Positions 1 to 12,184 of a DNA stretch of 64,000 bases are shown in pieces. The translations under genes and the position numbers were made by a program. Positions within the stretch are counted from its first letter, which is position 1, and each line of letters starts with the position of its first letter. Source of the stretch: Anagrus nilaparvatae (lineage: Eukaryota; Arthropoda; Insecta; Hymenoptera; Mymaridae); the NCBI GenBank assembly GCA_022575985.1, contig JAKSXM010000277.1, positions 620,001 to 684,000 on the forward strand. Direction: 5' to 3'. Under the pieces are notes generated by a model, which was given only the letters and a program-made list of their open reading frames with translations, ran no database searches and was not told the DNA's origin.

Positions 1-535
1 GGCAAAAAATTTAAAATTTACACAATTTTAAAATTTTAAATTCTAATCGATTTTTTATATAAATAAAGAGCAAACCGATATTAATTTTAACACTTTTAAA
101 CCAAAATTATTTTAATTACCCCATAAAGATTGCACGAGTATTATACGTAAGAATAAAATATCATTAAATATAAAATAGAAAATAAATATTTTTAATTTTA
201 TTTGAGTACACTCACTGTTATCATAACCTTATGTCTCTTTTCGTCTTAAAATTTATAAATGAATAGATATTTTTGAAAAAAACTAAAAACAAAATTTATT
301 TTTACAAAAAAATAATATAAATCTTAAATCCTTATTATAAAAAAAATAATTTTTTAAAGTTGTTATTTTTTTTATTTTATTTATTTTTTTTATTTTTCAA
401 AGAAAAAGCGCTAAATAATACGAGAAATTAAATTTTATCTAAAAATTTTAATAAATAATTTTACAAACACAAAAGGATAATTTTTTAATTACAAAAGAAA
501 AACTTATAATTATGTAAGATAAAAATTTATATAAA

Positions 536-1851
536 GGGGGAGGGTCAATAAGACCGGTTTTCGGCCTAATTTATAGTTGAATAAAAATGCTCAAAATAAG
601 TTTCTTTATAATTAACAGATGAAAAAAAGTCATTTCCAGCCTAAACGGACCACCCCCACACCTACCTAGTGACCCCCCAGGGTGGAGGGGACAAAAAGAT
701 AATGGATAGTTTTTATTGCACAATACTAAGAAATGTAAATGTATTTGATATGAGACATATGATTTTCGTTGTATTTTTGTTTCCTGAACATGAATCCGTG
801 CTCAGTTTTTCTTTATAAGTCTTCAGTTTTTGAAAAACCGCAAAAATCTTCAGAAAATCGCATAAATCTTCAGAAAAATGAGGATCTTTGAAAAGTAATT
901 GGCTTAGCACGTGTGACATATGTTTTGACTCAACATTGGCCAAGTTTCCCACCGATGTTAAGCTGCGGTTGCCTGATGACGACGCCTGCAGTCCCGCTTT
1001 CTCACCCTGACCAGCCGCCGGTTCTGGGGATCCGAACCCCTATCCCGTAACACTTTTACGTGTGCTTGCCATGATGGCGTGACAGCCGTAACCCAGGGAC
1101 TCTGCCAGATAGTGGAGCAATTCTGTTGCCCACCGTCACCACGTGGAGGTGCCCTGGTTGCAAGCACGCGTTAAAGAGTTGTTCATATATCGCTTAAAAA
1201 TCTTTTGAAACTGTGCAGCTGAACTGAATTTTCAGAATGTTTTTATCAAATTGAATACAATTATTGTTAGGAATTCTGTGTAATGGATCCAGACGTTAAC
1301 AGAAAATTCCTCGATTTAGTCTAGTGGCATTTTGATGTTGATGTTAGTGCGGTCCTGCCATTCTACTGGGTTCCGTAAAACTTGTTTGTGGAAAGGTGTT
1401 CGTCAAAGATGAAAGTAGGAGCTGATTTGTATAATAAATGAACGAAATATAATATAATAATACGAAATATAATACTGCGAAAATCACATGTCACACGTGC
1501 AAAGCCAATTACTTTTCAAAGATCCTCATTTTTCTGAAGATTTTTGCGGTTTTTCAAAAACTGAAGACTTATAAAGAAAAACTGAGCACGGATTCATGTT
1601 CAGGAAACAAAAATACAACGAAAATCATATGTCTCATATCAATTACATTTACATTTCTTAGTATTGAGCAATAAAAACTATCCACTACCTTTTTGTCCCC
1701 TCCACCCTGGGGGGTCACTAGTTGGAGGTGGGGGTGGTCCGTTTAGGCTGGAAATGACTTTTTTTTATCTGTTAATTATGAAGGAACTTATTTTGAGCAT
1801 TTTCATTCAACTATAAATTAGGCCGAAAACCGGCCTTATTGACCCTCCCCC
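536..1851. mobile_element. Inverted-repeat DNA element, 1316 bp, non-autonomous
   Basis: The ends are mirror images: the left begins GGGGGAGGGTCAATAAG and the right ends with its complement. The arms run about 375 bp each (536-915 and 1480-1851) with a few mismatches. The empty site in copy 2 near 13558 reads straight through, which proves an insertion. The flanks are AAA on the left and TTT on the right, and the empty site has AAATTT, so no target duplication is visible. No transposase is encoded. The superfamily is not recognised. Confidence 0.85.
955..1180. other. GC-rich core of the inverted-repeat element
   Basis: This ~220-bp block is far richer in G+C than anything around it. It lies between the two arms of the 536-1851 element and has no inverted counterpart. 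A 69-codon open frame on the minus strand shows no recognised domain. The minus strand contains GGTTCGGATCC, close to a Pol III B box, but I could not find a convincing A box. It may be captured foreign sequence or a fragment of another repeat. Confidence 0.4.
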
Positions 1852-2889
1852 TTTCTTTTCTCCCCTAAACTACTTGGGATTTTTCCCAGTTGAAAATTAT
1901 TGTTTGGATCAAACTTGTGGGGCGAGCTAGATCTTCGATCCCTAGATTTAAAGATGAATGGTCCTCACATTAACGTTGGGTGAGCTAGATTCCCGAATCT
2001 GGGAATGGCCCTCATATATAATCTAAGACAAAAAAATATAACTGGGCCTAATTGCAGGTAAGCAATTTACTCTGGGACGAACAGTTGACAAATAGCTGCA
2101 GCACAGCTCAGCATGTTCACACCCTTTATTTCAGAGTAAAATACGAAGCAGATACGGGAGACGTAATTGAAGCTCAATAATATATGTCCTAAATTTATGT
2201 AATATTGATATAAAAAAGTATAATGATGAAGAAAAGGAAGAGATGATTAATATAAATAAAATAAAATACATAATATTGAACATACAGAAAAGAGATCAAG
2301 TAAGAGGGGAAATTTGTATAAAAACTGAAACATAATTATTAAGAATAAAATGTATGTAATATAAATATTATTTTTAAATTTTCTTATTGAGGGATAAATG
2401 AATAAATAAAAAAATAATTAAACATTAAAATAAAAAAAAAATAAAAAAATAAAAAAATTTTCCTTTCTTCTTATGATATTAATACTAATAGCAAATATTT
2501 CAATTTATTAAAAGTTTGTACCTGGAAATAGATTTAAATTAAATTTAATACGTGATTTTTTTATTTTCTTAGAATGTACAGACCAGAATAAGATGATATT
2601 TTATGTTTTACATATTTTACTTATTTTACCAATGTGGCCTTTGTCTTACATATTAATTTCATTTTTTCACGCGTTCATCATATGACAACATTTTAAATAA
2701 ACTTCATATTCTTGAATGAAATTGCACGCTAATCACATTTTTATATATTTTTTATTCTTTCTCGTGCTTATCTACTTCCTTAATATCCTACACCATGATG
2801 TGAAACCCGACCCAAATACTAAGATTAAACCCTTTTTTATCATATAAAATTTATCCGCATACTTTATGTAAAATAAATCAAAATAATGC

Positions 2890-3560
2890 CAAATCTAACT
2901 TTGCAGAAGCAATTTTTTTAGCGCAAAAATCTTAATATATCAAAATTTTGTAAATTAACATAATATCTTCTAAAAATAACTTCAAAAAAAAAAAAAAAAA
3001 AAAATTTAAATTTTAAAAATTAACTGCATTTTATATCATTATCGGTAAAATTATAATTAACTAAATTAAACGAAACTAAATATACCATAATATTCCTAAA
3101 GTTAACCTTACAAAAGCAATTTTTTAGTGCAAAAATTTAAACTCTTGAAAATTTAAAAATTCAAACTTTAACCACTTTTTTTTACCTATTTATAAATGTA
3201 TAATAAATTAACTCATTAAATTATGTAACATATAGAATATTGTCAAAACTAGACTTACAAAAGCAATTTTTTTAGCGCAAAAATCTTAATATATCAAAAT
3301 TTTGTAAATTAACATAATATCTGCATTTTTTATATCTATTGACAAATTTATGATCAATTTAAACTTACTGTATCCAAATATTGTCAAAATTAACGTTGAA
3401 AAAGCATTTTTTAGCGCAAAAATTTTAAAACACTGAAATTTCAAAAATTAACCACAATTTTTACATCTACTGACAAAATTATGATCAATTAACTCATATT
3501 AAACCTAACTTATCAATATATTGCCAAAAATAAGATTGAAACAGCAAATTTTTCCGTACG
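2890..3560. repeat. Degenerate tandem repeats of 140-200 bp
   Basis: The phrase AGCAATTTTTTTAGCGCAAA recurs about five times, near 2908, 3115, 3258, 3400 and 3545, with similar flanking sequence. Two copies of a longer phrase, ending at about 2970 and 3320, are nearly identical. Copy 2 (14600-14930) has fewer units, consistent with loss between those two phrases. A run of about 20 A follows at 2983. Confidence 0.6.
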
Positions 3561-3743
3561 AATATTCAAAATAATTTAAATTTATTAAAAAAAAAATTAA
3601 ATATTAAATAATAAAAATAAATAATAAAAATATTAGTTTCATTTTTTTTGCGCATTAGTTACTTGGCAACATTGTAAATTTCATTTAAATATTCTTGAAT
3701 AAAATTGCATGCTAATCGCATTTTTATATAAAATTTTTTTTCT

Positions 3744-3758
3744 TCCTCATGTCTATTT
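3744..3758. repeat. LINE target-site duplication, left copy
   Basis: TCCTCATGTCTATTT is repeated exactly at 4297-4311 and is present once at the unoccupied site in copy 2. Confidence 0.85.
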
Positions 3759-4296
3759 TTTTTTTTTTTTTTTTTTTTTTAAGGGAAATATGTGAATCTT
3801 GCATCAGCCATGGAGTGTTTGCGGGCCTTAAAGACCCGCAAATTTCCATGGCCGCCCAGTTGTACAAAGTGTACAAATGGGAGACTACCGGCGACCGCCG
3901 TCGCCGGCTACGCCCCAGATTCTTACTGGATAAACACACTTTAAACCCCCTGCGCTTGTTTGTCCAAAACCGGAACTCCCTTTTCCGGTATAACTTCAGT
4001 TTGGGACGCGCAGCCTAGGCAGCTGGCCACTGCCTTCCCCCCTGCCTAGGGGCAGGAGAGCTCTCTACGATAGAAAGCCCTCCTCCTTCTTCTCCAACAA
4101 GGTGGTCCTTACGTACTCTGCTACTTTGTTCCAGTTTTCGGAACTCCGTAGCATTTCCGGGACCACCGTCTCCGGCCTCCAAATTGGGAAGGGCGGGCGC
4201 CCCTCCGCGTAGCGCACACATTCGAAGAATGTGTGCTCCACTGTATCATCAACGCCCGGACAGTGCAAGCACTCCTTTGTTGCCACCTTATGCCAA
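3759..4296 (-). pseudogene. 5'-truncated LINE, 3' end of ORF2
   Basis: This is a dead retroposon copy on the minus strand. The left edge is a long T run, which is the poly(A) tail read backwards. The coding part (about 4296 down to the stop at 4065) keeps the C-terminal cysteine-histidine motif of a LINE reverse transcriptase polyprotein, CLHCPGVDDTVEHTFFEC, as in R1-like and related clades. Reverse transcriptase and endonuclease are gone. A 15-bp target duplication, TCCTCATGTCTATTT, lies at 3744-3758 and 4297-4311. The empty site is preserved in copy 2 near 30823. The 3' untranslated part is 3781-4064. The clade assignment is tentative. Confidence 0.85.
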
Positions 4297-4311
4297 TCCT
4301 CATGTCTATTT
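4297..4311. repeat. LINE target-site duplication, right copy
   Basis: This is an exact repeat of 3744-3758 and marks the truncated 5' boundary of the LINE. Confidence 0.85.
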
Positions 4312-5389
4312 ACTTCCGTAATATTGTACACCATGATGCGAAACACGACCCAAATACTCTAAGATTATACATTGTTTTACTATATACAATTTATCCGCAC
4401 ATTTTATGTAATATGTATTTCTTATCCTGTCCTCTGTACCTCAAATACAAAATTCCCCAAAATTTTTTTGTTTTTTCTAAATATTAAAATACACATAATT
4501 CAAAAAAAAAAAAAAAAAAATCATTTTGCCGAATTTCCTCTGACAAGAAACTATCCAAGAATTTTTCCTATTAAAAACTCATTCGAACGTAAGCTTGATA
4601 AATTCAAAAAAAAAAAAAAAAAAAAAATAGTTTTTCAAATAATTAATATTATTTACCATTCTTTATAATTATTATACATTAAAAATAAATAAAGTTATCG
4701 CAAAAACTGCAAAATTATTACAAATATTTAATAATAATTTATTAGCATCATTGTAGATCCTTAATAATAAGTGGGCAATTTATTAAAAAAATAAAGCAAA
4801 TAATTGTTAGCTCAGAAATTATATATTTTTATTTAATAATAATTAATTTATTTTTTTAAGCTAAAATTCAGTTCTTTTTGAAACAATTGGCAAATTAAAA
4901 ATTTTTTTGATTTTACTTTTTACCATTTATCAAAGTATAAATAATAATACATTAACCAAAATAATATACAATGTCTCAGAGATTGCGGAAGCAAAAGAAA
5001 AAAGAAATTTTTTTTAGGGTACAAAAATTAGTCATAAGTTTTTATAGATTTCATACATTGTTTTAAATACGATTTTAATAAAGAAGCAATTTCTACAAAA
5101 TAAACGCATTTTTATAAACATCAAAATACCTTTTAAAAAATTTTTTTTATTATAATTTTATTTTTATCTAACAAAAGTTTTAATTTTAAGAACATCATTT
5201 TACACTATCATAAAAAAAATCATAAATACAACAAAAAAAATAATAATTGTTAGTCTAGGTTTTTTTTATCAGTACTGAATCCAGTTCTATTATAAATTAT
5301 CATATTACATATTATAAATTTACTATTTCAATTAATTAAGTAAATTATGTCATTTCTTTTAAAAATTTGATTGAATAATATTATACTAG

Positions 5390-5420
5390 CTGATTGGCCT
5401 CGCGATGCTCGGCTTAACCA
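5390..5420 (-). other. Helitron 3' terminal hairpin
   Basis: On the minus strand GCCGAGCATCGCGAGGC can fold with GCC/GGC and GC/GC pairs around two G-A mismatches and an ATC loop. It lies 7 nt before the terminal CTAG. A hairpin in this position is the usual Helitron termination signal. Confidence 0.6.
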
Positions 5421-5689
5421 AATAAAATCTCTTGTGCATTAATCTTGTGAATTAATTTAAATGCAATTTAATTTTATTTAAAAATGAATGAGAACAGAAT
5501 TAATTTTATACTTCTAAAATTAACAAAAAAATTTTATAATTCATATTAAGAAAAAGTTACATGATTATTTATAAATATTTATAACTAATAAGGTATATTT
5601 TATTACATAAATAATTATTGATAATAAATAATAATTGAAAATAAAATATAGTGATATGCAGATTTTTTAACAAAATTTGCAGTTTTTTT

Positions 5690-7430
5690 CATATTGTAGA
5701 TAATTAATATTTAAATATTTTCTATTTTCATATTCATCACAACTGATATTGTAGACAATCAATATGAATTTTACTATAGAATGAAATTTTCATAATTTTT
5801 TATTGTTCATAAATAGGACAGGCGATATCCATTTCACTTTATGGTGAAATTTTTTTAGCTTTTTCATAAATAAAACACCCAGCAATATAGATTGAAAATT
5901 TTGAATTTTTTTCATAATGTAGGCAGCCAATATAAATTTTACTATAGAGTGAAATTTTTATAATTTTTTATTTTTCAATTAATAGTACAGCCGATATCCA
6001 TTTTACTCTATGGTGACATTTTTGGGATTTTCCATATATAAAACAACTAACAATATAGATTGAAATTTTTGCTGTTTTTTTATATTTTAGACAATCAATA
6101 TGAATTTTACTCTGGAGTGAAATATTTATTATTTTTTTTTTTTCATTAATAGGACAGAAGATGTCCATTTTACTCTATAGTGAAATTTTTTGGGTTTTTT
6201 CATATATAAAACAGTCAACAATATAGATTGAAATTTTTTCAGTTTTTTCATATTGTAGACAATCAATATGAATTTTACTATCGAGTGAAACTTTTATAAT
6301 ATTTTTTATAAACTTTTATAATTTTTATAATGTTTTCATAAATAGGACAGCCGATATCCATTATACTCTATATATGGTGAAACTTTTTGAGTTTTTTCAT
6401 ATATAAAACAACTAACATTATAGATTGAAATTTTTGCTGTTTTTTTATATTGCAGAGAATCAATATTAATTTTACTCTAGAGTAAAATATTTATGATTTT
6501 GGTTCCTCATAGAGGACCCATTGTTTTAGGTGAAATTTTAATTTCTGATTTTTTGACATATACGCACGTTTTGAGACCTTAGGATTCTAAAAAACCAGTT
6601 TTTAAAAAAATTATGTATGTGTGTGTGTGTGATTGTATGTATGTATGTATATATGTATGTAGCACTGTCAACGGTGATATTTTACAACCAGTATGACATT
6701 AAGACCTATTTTTTTTATAAAATTTTTTTCACCAAAAAATCTCCAGGTATTTTTTTTTTTTTTTTAATGTAATACCTCATTTTTATCCATGCAAGTAAAT
6801 TTTTGTAGTATTTTCATATTGTAAACAGCTAATATGAACTTTACTATACAATTAAATTTAAAAAATTTTTGTTTTTTTTATTCTTAGGACTGCCGATACC
6901 TATCTTATTTCATAATGAAATTTTTTGAGTTTTTTCATATATAAATAGCCGACAATATACATGGTAAATTTTTTAGTTTTTTCATATTGTATACCGCCAA
7001 TATGAATTTTACTATTCAGTTAAATATTTCTAATTTTTTTTTCATTCTTAGGACTGCCGATATCTATATTTTACATCGTTAAATTTTTTTAATTTTTCAT
7101 ACACAAAATAGCCAGAAATATAGATTGAAATTTTTGTAGTTTTTTCATATTGTAAACAGCTAATATGAATTTTACTATACAGCTAAATTAAAAAAATTTT
7201 TATTTTTTTCATTCTTAAGACTGCCGATAACGCTCTTTTTTCATTTATCAAATAGCCGACAATATAATTTGAAATTTTTGTAGTTTTTTCATATTGTAAA
7301 CCGACAATATGAATTTTACTATACAGTTAAATTCTTAAAATTTTTGTTTTTTTCTGTTATTCTTAGGACTACCGGTGTCTATATTATTTCATATTCAAAT
7401 TTTTGAGTCATTTCATATATAAAATAAAAG
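5690..7430. repeat. Tandem array, ~150-170-bp units
   Basis: Phrases such as ATATAGATTGAAATTTTT and GACAGCCGATATCCATTTTA recur at intervals near 168 bp from 5690 to 6500. A diverged set with GGACTGCCGATA follows from 6810 to 7430. Between them, 6500-6810 is non-repeated and includes a short GT/GTAT microsatellite at 6613-6660. No coding sequence is visible. A 66-codon minus-strand frame here is a shadow of the repeats. Confidence 0.75.
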
Positions 7431-7739
7431 AGTTTCGGGGCAAATTACTCCTTGGAAAAAATGCTATCTTTTTTAATTTTAGTTAACGGCACAGAGCTAC
7501 AACTGTTTAATGCTAAGAAGTACAAAATTTAAAAACTCAAAAATTGGTCATTTCCATTACTTCATAACTTAAAATGGTTTGTATTAAAATATAAAAACCA
7601 AAATGCTTTGTTTTTATTAAACGCATTTCTAAAGCCGCTTTTTTTTTGTTTTTTATTTAATGTATTCATTAAAAAGAAATAGCAAAAAAAAGACTTAGAG
7701 TCCGATTTATTGAGTTATTGGGTTTATTCATTGAAATAA

Positions 7740-9965
7740 TAGTATTGAATTTAGCAAAAACTATACTTCACTTTAATTTTTTTTCCTAAAACAATCCTGT
7801 TTTATAGAAATGTTACAATTTCAATTGTTTTTATACAATATTAGCATTAAATTATTAGTATTGAATTTAGAAAAATATACCCAACTTAAATGTTTTCGAA
7901 TATTGTCCGGTTTTATAGAAATCTTGTAATCTCAAATATTTTTATGTAATGATAGCATTGAAATATATATCTTGAATTTAGCAAAATGTACCCCGCTTTC
8001 AATTTTTTCGAATAATAGCCTGTTTTTTAGAACAGTTGTAATTTCAATTGTATTGAAATATTAGTAATTAATTTAGCAGAAACTATACCTCACTTTAGTT
8101 TTATTTCGAAAAGTTTCCTTTTTTATAGAAAAAATGTAATTTCAATCGTTTTTATGCAATAATAGTATTGATATATTATAGTATTGAATTTATCAAAATA
8201 TACCCAACATAAATGTTTTTGAATTCCGTCGTGTTTTATAGAAATATTGTAATTTCAAATGTTTTTATGCAATAATTGCATTGAAATATTTTTATTGACT
8301 TTAGCAGAAACTATACGCCATTCTAAATTTTTTTCGATTAGTCGTCATGTTTTATATAAAAATTGTAATTTAAAATGTTTTTATGCAATGTTAGCATAGA
8401 AATATATTTATTGACTTTAGCAGAGACTATACGCCATTCTAAATTTTTTTTCGATTAGTGTCCTGTTTTATATAAAAGTTGTAATTAAAAATGTTTTTAT
8501 GCAATGATAGCATAGAAATATTTTTATTGACTTCAGAAGAAATTATATGCTATTCTAAATTTTTTTCGATTAGTGTCCTGTTTTATATAAAAGTTGGAAT
8601 TTCAAATATTTTTATGCAATGACAGCATTTAAATTTATTTTTTTGATTTTAGCTGAAACTGTACATCATTTAAAATTTTTTTCTAATAGTCTCCTATTTT
8701 ATACAAAAGTTGTAATTATAAATACTTTTATGCAATGATTGTATTGAAATATTTTTGTAATCTCAAAAATTTTTATGCAATGATAGCATTGAAAATTTTT
8801 TATTGACTTTAGTTGAAACTGTACATCATTTAAAATTTTTTTCTAATAGTATCCTGTTTTATTTAAAAGTTGTAATTTTAAATATTTTTATGCAATGAGA
8901 GCATTGAAATTTTTTTATTGACTTTAGCAGAAACTATATTTCATTTAAAATTTTTTTATAATAGTGTCTTGTTTTATATGAAAATTGAATTTTAAAATTT
9001 TAATGCAATGATAACATTGAAATTTTTTTATTGACTTTAGCAGAAACTATACGCCATTATAAATTTTTTTCGAATAGTCTCCTTTTTTATAGAAAAGTTG
9101 GAATTTCAAATATTGTTATGCAATGATTGCATTGAAATATTTTTCTAATTTCAAATATTTTTATGCAATGATAGCATTGAAATTTTTTTATTGACTTGAG
9201 CAGAAATTATACAATATTCTAAATTTTTTTTTAATAGTCTCCTGTTTTATAGAAAAGTTGGAATTTCAAATATTTTTATGCAATGATTGCATTGAAATAT
9301 TTTTGTAATTTCAAATATTTTTATGCAATGATAGCATTGAAATTTTTTTATTGACTTGAGCAGAAATTATACAATATTCTAAATTTTTTTTTAATAGTCT
9401 CCTGTTTTATAGAAAAGTTGGAATTTCAAATATTTTTATGCAATGATTGCATTGAAATATTTTTGTAATTTCAAATATTTTTATGCAATGATAGCATTGA
9501 AATTTTATTATTGACTTTAGCAGAAATTATACGCCATTCTAAATTTTTTTTAATAGTCTCCTGTTTTATAGAAAAGTTGGAATTTCAAATATTTTTATGC
9601 AATGATTGCATTGAAATATTATTATTGACTTTAGCAGAATCTATACGTCATTTTACATTTTTTTATAATAGTGTCATGCTTTATACAAATGGTAGAATTT
9701 CAAATATTTTTATGCAATGTTAACAATGAAATATTTTTATTGATTTTGGCAGAAACTGTACACCATTCTAAATTTTTTTGAATAATGGTTTGTTATATAT
9801 AAAAATTGGTATTTCAAATATTTTTATACAATGTTAATATTGAAATATTTTTATTCACTTTTACAGAAACTATACGTCATTCTAAATATTTTTGAATAAC
9901 GCTCTGTTATATATAAAAATTGGGATTTCAAATATTTTTATGCAATGTTAATGTTGAAATATATT
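7740..9965. repeat. Tandem array, ~118-bp units
   Basis: About eighteen units carry TTTTTATGCAATGATAGCAT, TTGACTTTAGCAGAAACTAT and CTCCTGTTTTATAGAAAAG in order. Some units are shortened to about 48 bp (for example 9112-9160). This is the central, unpaired part of the Helitron, between the inverted flanks at 7430-7740 and 10345-10640. Confidence 0.8.
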
Positions 9966-10102
9966 TTTAAAAAATAATATATGAAAAAATTCAAAAAATT
10001 TCATCGAATAAGGAATTTGATATCGATATTATAAAAAAATACTTCAATGTTAACATTACATAAAAATATTTGAAGTCTAAAAAATAAAAAAAAAAATAAT
10101 TT

Positions 10103-10335
10103 GGATGTCGACAGTCCCAGTTATGAGAAAATAAGAAAAAAAATTTTTTCAGATGTTGGCAGTCCTAGTTATGAGAAAATAAAAAAAAAAATTTTTTCAG
10201 ATGTCGGCAGTCCTAGTTATGAGAAAATAAAAAAAAAAATTTTTAGATGTCGGCAGTCCTAGTTATGAAAAAATAAAAAAAAAATTTTTTAGATGTCGGC
10301 AGTCCTAGTTATGAAAAAATAAAAAAAAAAAAAAA
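10103..10335. repeat. Tandem array, 46-48-bp units
   Basis: Five units carry GATGTCGGCAGTCCTAGTTA followed by an A-rich tract, starting near 10103, 10151, 10199, 10245 and 10291. The core is the reverse complement of the GGACTGCCGATATC phrase in the 6810-7430 array. It is therefore part of the Helitron's internal inverted repeat. Confidence 0.8.
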
Positions 10336-10893
10336 ATAGTCTAAATAGTTTTTTTGCTATTTCTCTTCAATGAATGCATTAAATAAAAAACTAAACAAAG
10401 TTCCTTTAGAAAATCTTTTACTTAATAGAATGCAACTCGGTTTTTACATTTTGATACAATTATTTTAAGTTATCAAGTGGCGAAAATGACAACTTTTTGA
10501 GTTTTTAAATTTAAACTACTTAGCTTCAAACCGTTGTAACTCCAAACTGAGAACTCAAATTAAAAAAAATAAAGAGATCAAATCGATAGCATTTTTTCCA
10601 AAGAATAATATGCACTAAAGCTTATTTCGAAAAACCCCTTAGATTCTGAGAAAAATAGTTTTAGTAAAAACAAATTAAATTTTTTTGTTTTCGACCACTA
10701 ACTTCTGAGATTGATATCTCAAAATCTATTGAATATTTTTTAAAAATAAAAAAATCGGATGGGGATGTTTCTTTAAAGATTAATTTGAAACAACTTTCAT
10801 GTATTTTCGTCCATACAGCTCTTCATAAATGAGTGCTGAATAATATTAAAAATAATCAATTTTTTCGATTATTTCATTTTAATATATATAGGA

Positions 10894-11813
10894 TTTCTTA
10901 AAATATGTTAAGCAAAACTTTAAAATTTTTTATTATTGTAATTTTTTTAGTTCAACTATTATTATAATCATAATTTTAAGTACTTATATTGTATAATCTT
11001 ATGTATTGACAAAGACAATGGACAGAAAATTTTAAAATTATAATTGCCACAACCTTTGCAACCCTGCCGTTAACCCCATCTCCCCGACCTAAACCAATCG
11101 GGACGATTGGAATGGGGGAAGGGAGATATTACGTACGGTATGTCAAAATTGATATGCCTAGAATCCGATATATATATAAATATTAAACCTACATCCGATA
11201 TTCATATTAACGTTTCCAGACGATATAGGAACCCGCAGATGCATTTCCGCTGATGCTGACCTAGCACAATGGCGTGGGACCAAAAGTCAGCTATGACATA
11301 AATTAGTAGGGATTTATAGGCGTTATAAACTGCATAAATCCCACCTCGCGATTCTTAGTAATAGTTATGGACGCCTTCGCTAATTGGACGTGACGAGACT
11401 GACGCTTTTTTGTATTGGACGTTTCCCCTAAAATCTCGCAATATGGGCAGATTCATTTTAGATTATATATTGCCCTTCAGGCGCCCAAATTTTTTTCTTT
11501 AGAATCATAACCATCGTTAATTAGAGTACTAACTCCCGTTATTAAGTATCTTTTATAATTCATTTGACTTAAGAACTTAGACAGTTTTATTATCTAAACT
11601 TATAATCAATAAAGTGAAAGTTATATATCAAATCAGTTATCAGTTATTATTGTGACATTTCCTTCTGTAATTAAGAACTTAACCTCAGGTTAGGATCATC
11701 CAGCTTAGATCGAACTCGAACTCATCTACAAATACATCAACTATAAACCAACCAAATAATAACCATCCAACTTTACAAAATACCTGGGGCAGTCAATATC
11801 CCCAGGATAAACA
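10894..11813 (+). mobile_element. Relic Ty3/gypsy-like 3' end and LTR (copy 1)
   Basis: This matches 37391-38310. A purine-rich tract (GGAATGGGGGAAGGGAGA) precedes an LTR start at 11127, here mutated to TATTACG where copy 2 has TGTTACG. The LTR loses its end at about 11813, where a different sequence begins. No coding sequence survives. Assignment to gypsy rests only on the LTR termini of the copy-2 version. Confidence 0.55.
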
Positions 11814-12184
11814 TTTTTTTACTCGCAACATATCCGCTGTATCCAACCTTTTAAACACAAAATGATCCGGATAAAATTCTACCACCTCTTGCCTTCCAAT
11901 ATTGTTTTCTCCCTAAAATTCATAAATATATTATTACTCCATGTCCTCAAACTATATTCCAAAATTTTTTTTATTCCTTTTTTTTAATATATACACTACC
12001 TTCCATATAAAACCTTACGTATTTGCTCAGTGCTCACAAAATATAAATCTTTCTGAAATATATAAAATTTTTCAACAGCCTCAAAATATAAAATTTTCGC
12101 GTAAAATATAAAACTTCTCAACAGCCGCAAAATAAAAATTCTATCACATATAAATTTGTTCAACAGCCTCAAAATATAAAATTA
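11814..12184. other. Unassigned AT-rich stretch
   Basis: This joins the broken LTR to the ~150-bp array. Short phrases such as CAACAGCCTCAAAATATAAA recur three times between 12070 and 12180, a small degenerate repeat. No gene or element boundary is visible. Confidence 0.4.

Larger units (their letters stand above)
1..5385. repeat. Copy 1 of a ~6-kb duplicated unit (first part)
   Basis: This AT-rich noncoding DNA matches 13020-14966, 30681-31269 and 36762-37390 in the same order, once the insertions on each side are removed. Positions 1-120 are the last units of the ~150-bp array that also precedes copy 2 at 12185-13140. Differences are a few per hundred bases by eye. The insertions at 536-1851 and 3759-4296 are absent from copy 2. 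No gene is visible between the insertions. Stretch 4312-5385 holds only A/T-rich sequence with two long A runs near 4502 and 4606. Confidence 0.85.
5386..10893 (-). mobile_element. Non-autonomous Helitron, 5.5 kb
   Basis: Read on the minus strand, the element starts TCCTATATATAT and ends CAATCAGCTAG, preceded by A and followed by T. This fits the Helitron rule: 5' TC, 3' CTRR, insertion between A and T, no target duplication. The empty site in copy 2 (near 37390) is exactly the two flanks joined at A/T. A short hairpin with a tandem G-A mismatch precedes the terminal CTAG, as expected for a Helitron 3' end. There is no Rep/helicase gene. The interior is almost entirely tandem arrays plus one long inverted repeat. 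Confidence 0.85.

Noticed and set aside
958..1167. 69-codon arginine-rich minus-strand frame
   Set aside because: Its length follows from the high G+C block, which has few stops. No recognisable motif was found.
4372..4668. 98-codon plus-strand frame
   Set aside because: It is rich in lysine and phenylalanine from A and T runs. The equivalent region in copy 2 is not kept open in an obvious way.
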